Below, one piece after another: positions 1 through 8,079 of a stretch of DNA of 10,985 bases. Each line of letters starts with the position of its first letter. The stretch's first letter is position 1. The DNA is taken from positions 1 through 10,985 of the forward strand of contig DGIF01000007.1 of NCBI GenBank assembly GCA_002393165.1, written 5' to 3'. Made by a program: the position numbers and the translations under genes. Under the pieces are notes generated by a model. That model was given only the letters and a program-made list of their open reading frames with translations. It had not been told where the DNA came from and searched no databases. This stretch comes from Candidatus Saccharibacteria bacterium UBA3829. Its GTDB lineage: Bacteria > Patescibacteriota > Saccharimonadia > Saccharimonadales > Saccharimonadaceae.

Positions 1-2754
1 CTCGGCCCTCCTCTGGCCTCTATCGGTCAGCTCCCCAGTACGAGCATCAATTCCAGCTCTGCGTCTGATCCTACGCTCAAGACCGGCTTTCTGCATATCA
101 CGATACCTCTCCGAGTTCCTCATGCCTCTCTGGGTAGCACCCGATAGTCTTTGTCCAAACCCAGATATCTTCGCCCCAATACCACCTAACGCCGCAAACG
201 AACCTTTAAGCACCGTCGGTATAAAGAACACCGGCACGATCCCTACGACCATCGCCGTAATCGCCCCGAACGCATTATCGCTGCCATAACCACTAGTAAT
301 CAACAATCTCGAAACGAAGTTACCGCCGCCGATCAAAAGCCCGGCAACCGGATAAACTAACAGTAGTCCCTCTGCCAACTTTATATACTTACTAAAGAGG
401 CTCTTCGTATTTGGCAACATGTAGCACGCAAAAGCCAAAGGTGATATCACGACTAATACGACAATCGCCGCTTGCCTTACAGACAACAATATAAATAGGA
501 AGAATATAGCAATTAGTACCCCTAGGGCAGACACCGCAAGAGTAAGCAAAATAGCCGGATTTGCCGCCACGGCAAGCACGCCAAGACCGACGCCTCCGAG
601 TATGAGTAACGATATCATCCTGCCGCCCGTCCAAGTTCCAAAACTCGTCCCTAGTACAACTACTTCATCACCGACCGACAGGCTGTCAAACAGCCCATTC
701 AGCCCACTACCCAGTATATTAGACAAGTCTACGCAGGCCAGACAAATCCAATAAGACAAGTTCACTAGCACTGCCGCCACGATCAATTTTGGCAAAATCT
801 TCTTAACGCCGTAGTTATCAATCCCCACTCCAGTCAGTTGCGAGAAAATCACCGCAATTAAGAATATGATAAACAGCACGTTGGCTATGCCCTGAAATGT
901 GCCCCAAGCCTTTCTAGTGCCATCGTTCTCACTCCTAGAAAACAACGTAACGTTGACCGACAGCGCCGGCTCTATGACTCCACTATACATACTATCAGCC
1001 GCGCCTTGCATAAATTCCAAAATCGGACAAAGTATCCACCCCAAAGCATCAGAATAACTATAGCACGGATCAACGTCGACCGTTTCGCCCGGCTTGACAT
1101 TAGGAGTTCCAGGATTGGTCCAGTCGTTATCAGCAACGGCCGTAAGATCCACCAGCTCATTTATTTTATCCCCTAAGCTATGATCAGAATAAGCCTGATT
1201 CATGCCATCTATAATATCGCTAAGGCTCATATCATCCTCATCTAGAATATAATATGGAAGATGCCCTTCATGCTTATAATCAGGCATTGAAAGATCCGTC
1301 CCGTTGTACAATTGCGGGACCTTTTCATAAACAGAGCACTCTCTTATCTCGCCGTCGTATAATATCATAGCCCGCATCCAGCCTTCACGATCGCCATAAT
1401 CGTATCCGCTACAATCCACAGATACATACGCAGTATTTGCCAGATAGCTAGAATATAAATTATACACGTCTACCGGGCTAAGATATATGCCCGGACCTTC
1501 ACTGCCACTAAAAGTAGCCCCCAATTCGCTATTAATCCTCGTAAAAAACTCAGAGTAAGACTTCTTTGCATAAATCGATGTGGAGTCAACCACTTCATCG
1601 TCCGAACCGAAATCTACCTCTGGAATTATAAATTTAATGTGCGATTCATAACCATCACTATTGTCAAACGCCGCCTCGATCGCCTCGAGTCCTCCCTTTA
1701 TCATGCTAAAATAGCATTCACCTGGCTGAGAAAGGCCAACACCGTATGATGTTGCATCCGGAAAAACCCCACACTTCCAAACAAGGTCATCCGTTGCAAC
1801 CATCGAATTAATAACCAAAACCCGAGCCCTGCTCCCATCGGTTACTCCCCACCCTCCAGATGGCTCATCGTCATCACAGGGAGAATATTCATCGCAAATA
1901 GGATCACTTTCCGCATAATACTTCTCAAATTTATCCTGGAAATACACATTCACCCAGAAATAGTTTCCAGTAGTGTCTGGTGACCTGTCATAGGTAAATT
2001 CAAGCGATTCCCTGTAGTCGCTACCATTAAATGTCCACAGGCGTGGTCCAGAAGTAAAATTATTATACTGATCCATCCAACCAAACCCCTCATTTGGATC
2101 ATTCTTCATCTCAATCCCATTTACAACCAAATCCTGCCCATTATCCATCTTCTGCAACGTAAGACACAACTGATTATTGCCAAACAGTGTGTAACGGTCG
2201 CCCCAACGTATCATGTTCGCCGTAACACGAATGCATATCTTCGCAAGGTCATCTGCCGACTCGCTTGCCCTATCATACCCCAACAACCAGGCAAGGTTGC
2301 CTATCTTCCTCCAATCTTTAATATTGTCATCGAGACCGTATTTAGACAAATCTATCAGACCGCTCCATTCTGCATTCCCAAACAGGAATTCGGAACACGT
2401 TAACGTAGGACTTTCCTGCACGGTCCCGTTCAAAACCGTATTCGGCATTAACACAGTAAGAGAATCATCTTCAAAGAAAGAACCCATAGCAAATTCGCCC
2501 AAAGAATTAGTGTCATATAAGTTCCTAAAACATCCTTTAAGATTGTAACTAACTATCTTATCGAGTAGTGGATCTCTCCCATAATAATATGCCGCATGCG
2601 TATCGCCCGAAGGCACGAACAAGGGCATTAGAACCGCCCCAAACACCATAACGGCAGCCACAATGGCCCGCCTGCGCCCCATCCCATCACGCAACTTGGC
2701 CTTCTCCAACAAGAACTTAGAAACGCTGCAAAACACTTTCATACAATTGCCCAT
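1..2754 (-). CDS. VirB6/TrbL-like polytopic type IV secretion channel protein with large ectodomain (partial, C-terminus off the left edge)
   Basis: An open frame of 918 codons runs from ATG at 2754 to the left edge without a stop. Residues 1-29 are basic (RRR at 27-29), a hydrophobic core follows at about 30-47, and a signal-peptidase-like site lies near THAA (52-55). Residues 56 to about 610 form a Cys- and aromatic-rich domain, presumably outside the membrane, that I do not recognise. From about 622 there are some six to seven hydrophobic segments (about 622-638, 652-675, 711-730, 734-783 probably two, 793-812, 830-850), then a basic Arg/Gly-rich cytoplasmic stretch (RLSGATQRG, RRIRRRAG). 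Polytopic core plus basic tail fits the VirB6/TrbL family of type IV secretion inner-membrane channels. This rests on topology, not on a diagnostic motif. ATG 2754 was chosen because a TATAAT box ends 7 nt upstream; an in-frame ATG at 2742 is the alternative. Neither has a Shine-Dalgarno site. Confidence 0.72.
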   Translation of the reverse strand, partial: MGNCMKVFCSVSKFLLEKAKLRDGMGRRRAIVAAVMVFGAVLMPLFVPSGDTHAAYYYGRDPLLDKIVSYNLKGCFRNLYDTNSLGEFAMGSFFEDDSLTVLMPNTVLNGTVQESPTLTCSEFLFGNAEWSGLIDLSKYGLDDNIKDWRKIGNLAWLLGYDRASESADDLAKICIRVTANMIRWGDRYTLFGNNQLCLTLQKMDNGQDLVVNGIEMKNDPNEGFGWMDQYNNFTSGPRLWTFNGSDYRESLEFTYDRSPDTTGNYFWVNVYFQDKFEKYYAESDPICDEYSPCDDDEPSGGWGVTDGSRARVLVINSMVATDDLVWKCGVFPDATSYGVGLSQPGECYFSMIKGGLEAIEAAFDNSDGYESHIKFIIPEVDFGSDDEVVDSTSIYAKKSYSEFFTRINSELGATFSGSEGPGIYLSPVDVYNLYSSYLANTAYVSVDCSGYDYGDREGWMRAMILYDGEIRECSVYEKVPQLYNGTDLSMPDYKHEGHLPYYILDEDDMSLSDIIDGMNQAYSDHSLGDKINELVDLTAVADNDWTNPGTPNVKPGETVDVDPCYSYSDALGWILCPILEFMQGAADSMYSGVIEPALSVNVTLFSRSENDGTRKAWGTFQGIANVLFIIFLIAVIFSQLTGVGIDNYGVKKILPKLIVAAVLVNLSYWICLACVDLSNILGSGLNGLFDSLSVGDEVVVLGTSFGTWTGGRMISLLILGGVGLGVLAVAANPAILLTLAVSALGVLIAIFFLFILLSVRQAAIVVLVVISPLAFACYMLPNTKSLFSKYIKLAEGLLLVYPVAGLLIGGGNFVSRLLITSGYGSDNAFGAITAMVVGIVPVFFIPTVLKGSFAALGGIGAKISGFGQRLSGATQRGMRNSERYRDMQKAGLERRIRRRAGIDARTGELTDRGQRRAE

Positions 2755-2760
2755 GCTGCC

Positions 2761-2788
2761 ATTATAACATAAGCATTTATGTTTTCAA
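2761..2788 (-). promoter_or_regulatory. Promoter of the VirB6-like gene, with an inverted repeat in the spacer
   Basis: On the minus strand TTGAAA (2783-2788) and TATAAT (2761-2766) are separated by 16 bp. The -10 is extended (TGTTATAAT). The box ends exactly 7 nt before the A of ATG 2754, so the predicted transcript would start at the start codon. The spacer contains a perfect inverted repeat, AACATAA-atgc-TTATGTT, which overlaps the edges of both promoter boxes and could be an operator. Confidence 0.6.
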
Positions 2789-2859
2789 CATAAAAAACCT
2801 AAAACGAATGCAAAATCCCGCCCGTCCCCCACAAAATCGCCACCACAAACTCACCCCAC

Positions 2860-2896
2860 AAAAAAGCGACAGGAACCCGAAGATCCCTGTCGCTTT
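2860..2896 (-). terminator. Intrinsic terminator of the DUF11 surface-protein gene
   Basis: The arms GCGACAGG (2866-2873) and CCTGTCGC (2886-2893) are perfect. They extend by three A:T pairs to 2863-2896 around a 12-nt loop. On the minus strand the stem runs into a T tract (complement of 2860-2865). It lies about 50 nt past the stop at 2948 and separates this gene from the promoter at 2761-2788. Confidence 0.85.
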
Positions 2897-2947
2897 CCGT
2901 AAGAACCACTCAGGTCCTAAGAAGTCCTAAGACGTGAAGCGGTCAAC

Positions 2948-4243
2948 TTACATTAACTTTTTTCGGCTAGCGATAAAGTAACCAGCTGCGGTTACCATCG
3001 AGCCCGCGCCAAGCGCAGCCCCGGCAATTCCATTAGCACCAGTGTCGACGATTTCCTTCGGCTCTTCTGGCTGCTCCGGTTCATCCGGAGTCGGCTTATC
3101 TGGCTCATCCGGAGTCGGCTTATCTGGCTCATCCGGCAAATCCGGTTTGTGACAAAGCAAATCGTCACGCTCCACCATTACCGAAGCGTCATCCTTGAAC
3201 ACTTCGCCATTCACCGTCGCAGAAGCCCAGTTCACGAGTTGATTATCGCCACACTTGAGATTCTCCGAAACCACCTTCGCAGTAAACCGCACATATGCGT
3301 TACCGCGAGAAGCATAGCTACCAATGTTAATACCACTGGTCGTTACGCTATCGTCACTAAGAGTAATGCCCGACTGGTGAACGGAATTGTAAAGCACCGT
3401 TGAGCCATCAACATACTGCATGTTGGTTGGCAAAATGTCGCGAATCATTACGTTGTCAGCCTGTGCGTCGGACAAGTTTCTGTACTCAATCTGGTACTCA
3501 ACCTCATCACCGACCTTCGCATCAACAGATTCGCTCCAATCCTTGGTGCCCTTAAGCCGTACGACCTTCGACAATCTCGTAGTCGTCGACTTATGTACTT
3601 TAACCTCGATGGTTACATGGCCATCATATTCATAACAGCCAGGGATCTTACCATCAAGTGCCTCGTAACCAATCGTAGCACCAGAGGTAATTACGTCGTC
3701 AGAAAGCGACACCGTCCCAATTTTCGAGTTGGTATATTTCGCTGTTCCTTTTACGTATTCAACGTAGAAATTATCAGACGATTTAAGCACCACCTCATCC
3801 CAGTACCGCGTTGGCGCAGCATTAGACGAATTTAGATACCCAATCAAAGTCTGAGTTTTGCCTACCGTAGTAGGAAGCGAGTAGCTCACCGACACGTCTT
3901 TTGCAATTGCATCTTTACCCTTTGGGCTATTGTTGTGCACATAAAGACGAATCGTCAAAGTGTCGCCATCCTTCACGGTGATTTCATCGGCATTCCATGT
4001 GGTAGAAGTCGAATTTGACATCTTCGCGCCCACGAAATTCCGTTCATCGCCAATTTTACCGTTAGTAATAGAGTTAAAGGTGATCTTATCTCCGAGCTCA
4101 CCAGCATTGATTTGCTCCAAGGTGTAAACCGGACGACCACCAGCTGAATCACCCCAAGCGTTTACCGCAACCGGGGTCATAGTAGCACCTGCCACAATCG
4201 CTGCAGCAGCTACCGCTAAAATAGCTTTATAGATTTTATTCAT
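2948..4243 (-). CDS. Secreted DUF11-like surface protein with Pro-rich stalk and sortase-like C-terminal anchor
   Basis: The protein has 431 residues. Residues 1-29 are a classical signal peptide (MNKIYK, an Ala-rich core, cleavage after VNA). Two related beta-rich modules follow: about 90-225, starting VKDGDTLTIRLYVHN, and about 243-355, starting AKVGDEVEYQIEYRN with IRDILPTNMQYVDGS. The second is typical of the DUF11/conserved-repeat domain (TIGR01451 type) of surface adhesins. A Pro/Asp/Glu stalk (about 369-395) contains PTPDEPDK repeats. The C-terminus has VDTGA, a hydrophobic segment and the basic tail SRKKLM, which resembles a sortase sorting signal with VDTGA in place of LPxTG. ATG 4243 has GAAAGGA 5 nt upstream. 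No convincing promoter is seen directly upstream, so it may be read from the 605-aa gene's promoter. Likely an adhesin or surface-layer component; its ligand is unknown. Confidence 0.8.
   Translation of the reverse strand: MNKIYKAILAVAAAAIVAGATMTPVAVNAWGDSAGGRPVYTLEQINAGELGDKITFNSITNGKIGDERNFVGAKMSNSTSTTWNADEITVKDGDTLTIRLYVHNNSPKGKDAIAKDVSVSYSLPTTVGKTQTLIGYLNSSNAAPTRYWDEVVLKSSDNFYVEYVKGTAKYTNSKIGTVSLSDDVITSGATIGYEALDGKIPGCYEYDGHVTIEVKVHKSTTTRLSKVVRLKGTKDWSESVDAKVGDEVEYQIEYRNLSDAQADNVMIRDILPTNMQYVDGSTVLYNSVHQSGITLSDDSVTTSGINIGSYASRGNAYVRFTAKVVSENLKCGDNQLVNWASATVNGEVFKDDASVMVERDDLLCHKPDLPDEPDKPTPDEPDKPTPDEPEQPEEPKEIVDTGANGIAGAALGAGSMVTAAGYFIASRKKLM
3081..3128 (-). repeat. Two exact 24-bp tandem repeats encoding PTPDEPDK
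   Basis: A 24-bp unit beginning TCATCCGGAG occurs at 3081-3104 and 3105-3128, followed by a partial third copy. It encodes the Pro/Asp stalk of the surface protein. The near-identity suggests recent slippage, so stalk length may vary between strains. Confidence 0.85.
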
Positions 4244-4297
4244 AATAATCCTTTCGTTAATATTTAATTAATCAAAAAACTTAATTTCTTTGCTAGC

Positions 4298-4376
4298 CGA
4301 ATTGTTAAAATTCGTCTAACAACCGAATCATTTCAAATCTCAAATCTTGGTGAGCCCGGCAACTAAAGTTGCCGGG
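4298..4376 (-). promoter_or_regulatory. Structured intercistronic region between the 605-aa gene and the surface-protein gene
   Basis: Three elements are visible. A hairpin CCCGGCAAC (4355-4363) / GTTGCCGGG (4368-4376) has a 4-nt loop but no T tract on either strand, unlike the other terminators in this window. The 27-nt element 4317-4343 is complementary to the leader of the upstream gene (6295-6321). A second small hairpin CGAATT/AATTCG spans 4298-4314. Without a U tract the first hairpin is a poor terminator, so read-through into the surface-protein gene is plausible and the region may hold processing or regulatory structures. Confidence 0.5.
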
Positions 4377-4404
4377 ACTCTTGGTAAAATGTGCGATGCT
4401 CTCT

Positions 4405-6222
<1,818 letters not shown>

Positions 6223-6360
6223 AATAATATTCCTCCTATTCGCAAAATAAATGATGGGTGGGGGGAGTCAGAGAGCATCTCAGGTGTTCACTGATTGAAA
6301 CCTGAAATGATTCGGTTGTTAATGGGCTTCTTGGCTTATTAGTCACACCAAACCCAGACT
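6223..6360 (-). promoter_or_regulatory. 138-nt structured 5' leader of the 605-aa gene
   Basis: Between the predicted start site (about 6360) and ATG 6222 the leader can form a 14-bp hairpin at 6276-6309. Its outer helix pairs CATTTCAGGT with ACCTGAGATG, its inner helix pairs TTCA with TGAA, and it has one bulged C and a 5-nt loop. The left arm overlaps the element 6295-6321, which is complementary to 4317-4343 downstream of the gene. The AGGAGGA ribosome site is at 6231-6237. Together with the promoter and the upstream gene's terminator this accounts for the gene-free stretch 6223-6533. Confidence 0.55.
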
Positions 6361-6366
6361 GCTTCC

Positions 6367-6395
6367 ATTATATCACACATTGGCAAAAAAGTCAA
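6367..6395 (-). promoter_or_regulatory. Near-consensus promoter P1 for the 605-aa gene
   Basis: On the minus strand TTGACT (6390-6395) and TATAAT (6367-6372) are 17 bp apart, with an extended TGATATAAT. It is nearly a copy of the promoter at 7163-7191: both read CTATTGAC, a T tract, then a CAA-TGTG block before the -10. Confidence 0.85.
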
Positions 6396-6424
6396 TAGCT
6401 TTACCACTTTATTCCGTTTATGGC

Positions 6425-6463
6425 AAAAAAATGACCCCGGTTGGCTTACCGGGGAGCATTTTT
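6425..6463 (-). terminator. Intrinsic terminator of the KPKD-repeat gene
   Basis: CCCCGGT (6435-6441) pairs with ACCGGGG (6448-6454) around a 6-nt loop. AAAAATG/CATTTTT lies outside, across a small internal bulge. T tracts are present in both directions. The only gene ending nearby is the minus-strand one at 6534. Confidence 0.85.
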
Positions 6464-6533
6464 GCATAGGGAAAGAAGCACGTAAGGCTATAGACGCTGG
6501 CTACGTCTCATCACCATGTGCAGGGGGGGCAGG

Positions 6534-7073
6534 TCAGTGGTGACGACGGCCGAGCAGGGCGCCCGTAACGGACGTCAGATCAGCCACTTCGCTGCGGGCC
6601 TTCTCCGCCCGCTGCGCTGCCTTGGCAGCACGTCGCGCGGCAGCTCTGTACCGCAGCTTCTCGATGGGCCCCATGAGCAGAAGCTCCTCCACCGTCAGGG
6701 TGGTAGGGGCACCGTTCTTGGGCTTGTCGTCCTTGGGCTTGTCGTCCTTGGGCTTGTCGCCGTCCTTGGGCTTGTCGTCCTTGGGCTTGTCGCCGTCCTT
6801 GGGCTTGTCGCCGCCCTTGGACTTCTCGCCGTCCTTGGACTTGTCGCCGTCCTTGGACTTGTCGTCCTTGGGCTTGGCCTTTTCCTTGGCCTTTCTGGCG
6901 TCTTCGCCGATCCCGACCATGGCTTTGAGGACCTTGACCATGGAAACGGAATCAACGGCCAAGTCCGCCGGGTCATCAGGGATGTCGGCAAGAAGATCCG
7001 GGTATTCTCTTTTCAGCTGCTTCAGCTGGGCGGCCGTCGGGAGACCGGTAAGGTCGGGTTTGGGTTTTTTCAT
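6534..7073 (-). CDS. Unrecognised 179-aa charged protein with KPKD repeats
   Basis: No family is recognised. Residues 1-60 look helical (PTAAQLKQLKREYPDLLADI, then MVKVLKAMVGIGEDARKAKEK). Residues 67-120 are an array of KPKDD, KPKDGD, KSKDGD and similar units with almost balanced Lys and Asp. Residues 125-162 are a second helical block with a strongly basic Ala-rich helix (RYRAAARRAAKAAQRAEKAR). The C-terminus is LLGRRHH. No signal peptide or membrane segment is seen, so it is probably cytoplasmic; the basic helix could bind nucleic acid or acidic surfaces, which is inference only. An in-frame ATG at 7082 is only 1 nt from the Shine-Dalgarno site GAAAGGAG (7084-7091). ATG 7073 has 10-nt spacing and is preferred. 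The gene appears G+C-rich compared with the flanking genes. Confidence 0.72.
   Translation of the reverse strand: MKKPKPDLTGLPTAAQLKQLKREYPDLLADIPDDPADLAVDSVSMVKVLKAMVGIGEDARKAKEKAKPKDDKSKDGDKSKDGEKSKGGDKPKDGDKPKDDKPKDGDKPKDDKPKDDKPKNGAPTTLTVEELLLMGPIEKLRYRAAARRAAKAAQRAEKARSEVADLTSVTGALLGRRHH
6714..6875 (-). repeat. Tandem 15/18-bp repeat array encoding KPKDD/KPKDGD
   Basis: Units of the type GTCGTCCTTGGGCTT (15 bp) and the same with an extra codon (18 bp) are strung together, with several copies identical. Copies on the 5' side of the gene encode Ser instead of Pro (KSKD). The array is prone to expansion and contraction. Confidence 0.8.
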
Positions 7074-7160
7074 AACGATCATGCTCCTTTCACGATAATG
7101 TCCGGGCGTAAAGAGCCCGGACAAAGATTGTTTGTCAGACGGACTCTTTGGCGTCTGACA
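7074..7160 (-). promoter_or_regulatory. Double-hairpin 5' leader of the KPKD-repeat gene
   Basis: Two perfect 9-bp hairpins lie between the promoter and the ribosome site. TGTCAGACG/CGTCTGACA spans 7133-7160 at the predicted 5' end of the RNA, and TGTCCGGGC/GCCCGGACA spans 7099-7123. On the RNA strand the first loop contains AAAGAG; the second loop with its closing C contains CTCTTT, so the loops could pair. The Shine-Dalgarno site is at 7084-7091, just past hairpin 2. Confidence 0.65.
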
Positions 7161-7162
7161 TC

Positions 7163-7191
7163 ATTATAGCACACTTGCCAAAAAATGTCAA
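7163..7191 (-). promoter_or_regulatory. Consensus sigma70-type promoter P2 for the KPKD-repeat gene
   Basis: TTGACA (7186-7191) and TATAAT (7163-7168) match the consensus perfectly, with the optimal 17-bp spacer and an extended TGCTATAAT. It is one of the strongest-looking promoters in the window and a near twin of P1 at 6367-6395. The stretch 7192-7287 upstream shows nothing I can assign. Confidence 0.9.
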
Positions 7192-7287
7192 TAGTAAAAC
7201 CATAAACTTAACAAAAAATCACCCACTTTTAGCGATTTTCCCCTAGTTCTGGCAAGAAAAAACCCTCTCTAAACCCCGCCCTCCGAC

Positions 7288-7317
7288 AAAAAAATAAGCA
7301 CAGGTGCTTATTTTTAC
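7288..7317 (-). terminator. Terminator of the tRNA-His/tRNA-Gly transcript
   Basis: AAAAATAAGCA (7290-7300) pairs with TGCTTATTTTT (7305-7315) around the loop CAGG. T tracts occur in both directions. It follows the tRNA-Gly 3' end on the minus strand by about 10 nt. Confidence 0.85.
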
Positions 7318-7323
7318 TTTCTT

Positions 7324-7398
7324 TGGTGCGGGTAGAGAGAATCGAACTCTCATCTCAAGTTTGGAAAACTTGCATACTAACCACTGTACTATACCCGC
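7324..7398 (-). tRNA. tRNA-Gly (anticodon TCC)
   Basis: The cloverleaf is complete. The acceptor pairs GCGGGTA with TACCCGC (7-bp helix, ends 7398 and 7328). The D stem is GTAC/GTAT, the anticodon stem CAAGT/ACTTG with loop TTTCCAA (anticodon TCC, 7363-7365), and the T arm GAGAG-TTCGATT-CTCTC. The discriminator is A at 7327 and CCA is encoded (7324-7326). It reads GGA (and GGG by wobble) glycine codons. Confidence 0.95.
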
Positions 7399-7416
7399 CA
7401 ATCATCCACAAGCAAT

Positions 7417-7441
7417 CGAACCGCTCTTAAAGCGCAGTTCG
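7417..7441 (-). other. Hairpin in the spacer between the two tRNAs
   Basis: CGAAC-CGCT pairs with AGCG-GTTCG across a 2-nt bulge with a 5-nt loop. It lies in the 66-nt spacer between tRNA-His and tRNA-Gly and may mark a processing site in a shared precursor. No separate promoter is evident for tRNA-Gly. Confidence 0.4.
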
Positions 7442-7464
7442 CCGCTTTTTGATGCCCATGTTAA

Positions 7465-7542
7465 TGGGGTGGGATATCGGGATCGAACCGACGACCTTCT
7501 GGACCACAATCAGACGCTCTAACCATCTGAGCTAATCCCACC
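7465..7542 (-). tRNA. tRNA-His (anticodon GTG)
   Basis: The acceptor helix is GTGGGAT/ATCCCAC. A templated G at -1 (7542) faces discriminator C73 (7468), the identity pair of histidine tRNAs, and CCA is encoded (7465-7467). The D arm is GCTC/GAGC, the anticodon loop TTGTGGT with GTG at 7505-7507, and the T arm GTCGG-TTCGATC-CCGAT. The last anticodon-stem pair (31:39) is A.C rather than Watson-Crick. Confidence 0.95.
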
Positions 7543-7551
7543 ATATCTATT

Positions 7552-7580
7552 ATTATACACTCTGCCACTGGTTTTGGCAA
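7552..7580 (-). promoter_or_regulatory. Promoter of the tRNA-His/tRNA-Gly unit
   Basis: On the minus strand TTGCCA (7575-7580) and TATAAT (7552-7557) are spaced by 17 bp. The -10 ends 10 nt before the tRNA-His 5' end, so the precursor would have almost no 5' extension. Confidence 0.75.
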
Positions 7581-7623
7581 GAGCAGAAACGAGCAGAACC
7601 GCGCAAGAAACGCGCAGGGAAAC
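7581..7623. repeat. Four imperfect 10-12-nt repeats upstream of the tRNA promoter
   Basis: GAGCAGAAAC, GAGCAGAACC, GCGCAAGAAAC and GCGCAGGGAAAC follow one another between the stop of the 141-aa gene and the tRNA -35 box. The period is close to one helical turn. Confidence 0.4.
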
Positions 7624-7653
7624 GCCATCAACCCACCCCAACGCAACCCGCGC

Positions 7654-8079
7654 CTACTTCGGCAACAACAAAAACGCCACCGTCCCCGCCGCGGCGCCGA
7701 GAATAATCGTAATGATAATCGCCGCGACCAGACCCATTTTCGAATCTTTCTCTGGCTGGCTGATAATCCTCACCGGCTTCGTCGACTCCATTTGTGGCTC
7801 CACAATCTTCTTCGTATAGACATTTTTAGCGCTCTTCGAGAGCGGGCGCTTCGCTACCTTCTCGGTATTGACAAATTTCGCTCTCGGCGCCGCCACATTG
7901 GGTTGCTTCGTGGCAGTCACCCCAGCCCTGACCTTCTCTACTCGCTCCTTAAATACTTCACTCATCACAAACTCCGCCGTCTCTGTTGCCGGCGCCTTCG
8001 CAGCGCCTCTAGTGGCGCCCTTCTTCACAGTTTTCTCTTGCGACTTCACTGGTACGAAATCGATATATTTTTTATTCAT
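7654..8079 (-). CDS. Small protein with a single C-terminal membrane anchor, coupled to tpiA
   Basis: The product has 141 residues and no recognised family. Residues 1-114 are Lys/Ala/Val-rich and probably unstructured (KSQEKTVKKGATRGAAKAPATE, VEKVRAGVTATKQP). A single hydrophobic helix at about 115-138 (MGLVAAIIITIILGAAAGTVAFLLL) ends in PK, which gives a tail-anchored topology with the basic part in the cytoplasm. Its ATG overlaps the TGA of triosephosphate isomerase (ATGA, 8076-8079) with no strong Shine-Dalgarno site, so translation is probably coupled. The tight link with a glycolytic gene is positional and does not show function. A periplasm-facing orientation cannot be excluded. No terminator is evident before the tRNA promoter at 7552-7580. 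Confidence 0.75.
   Translation of the reverse strand: MNKKYIDFVPVKSQEKTVKKGATRGAAKAPATETAEFVMSEVFKERVEKVRAGVTATKQPNVAAPRAKFVNTEKVAKRPLSKSAKNVYTKKIVEPQMESTKPVRIISQPEKDSKMGLVAAIIITIILGAAAGTVAFLLLPK

Noticed and set aside
6714..6875. Possible CRISPR array because of regular spaced repeats
   Set aside because: Units are contiguous 15/18-bp coding repeats without unique spacers and lie in frame in a protein gene.
6516..7169. Plus-strand frames of 158-217 codons opposite the KPKD gene
   Set aside because: They are translated repeats such as LGLVVLGL that follow from the complementary KPKD array. The minus gene has a consensus promoter, SD and terminator.
7324..7398. Possible suppressor or recoding tRNA, as in Gracilibacteria where UGA encodes Gly
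   Set aside because: The anticodon is TCC, which reads GGA/GGG, and TGA is used as a normal stop at 6534 and 8076.
7417..7450. Plus-strand terminator (hairpin followed by CTTTTTG)
   Set aside because: No plus-strand gene ends here. It lies in the spacer of a minus-strand tRNA transcript.
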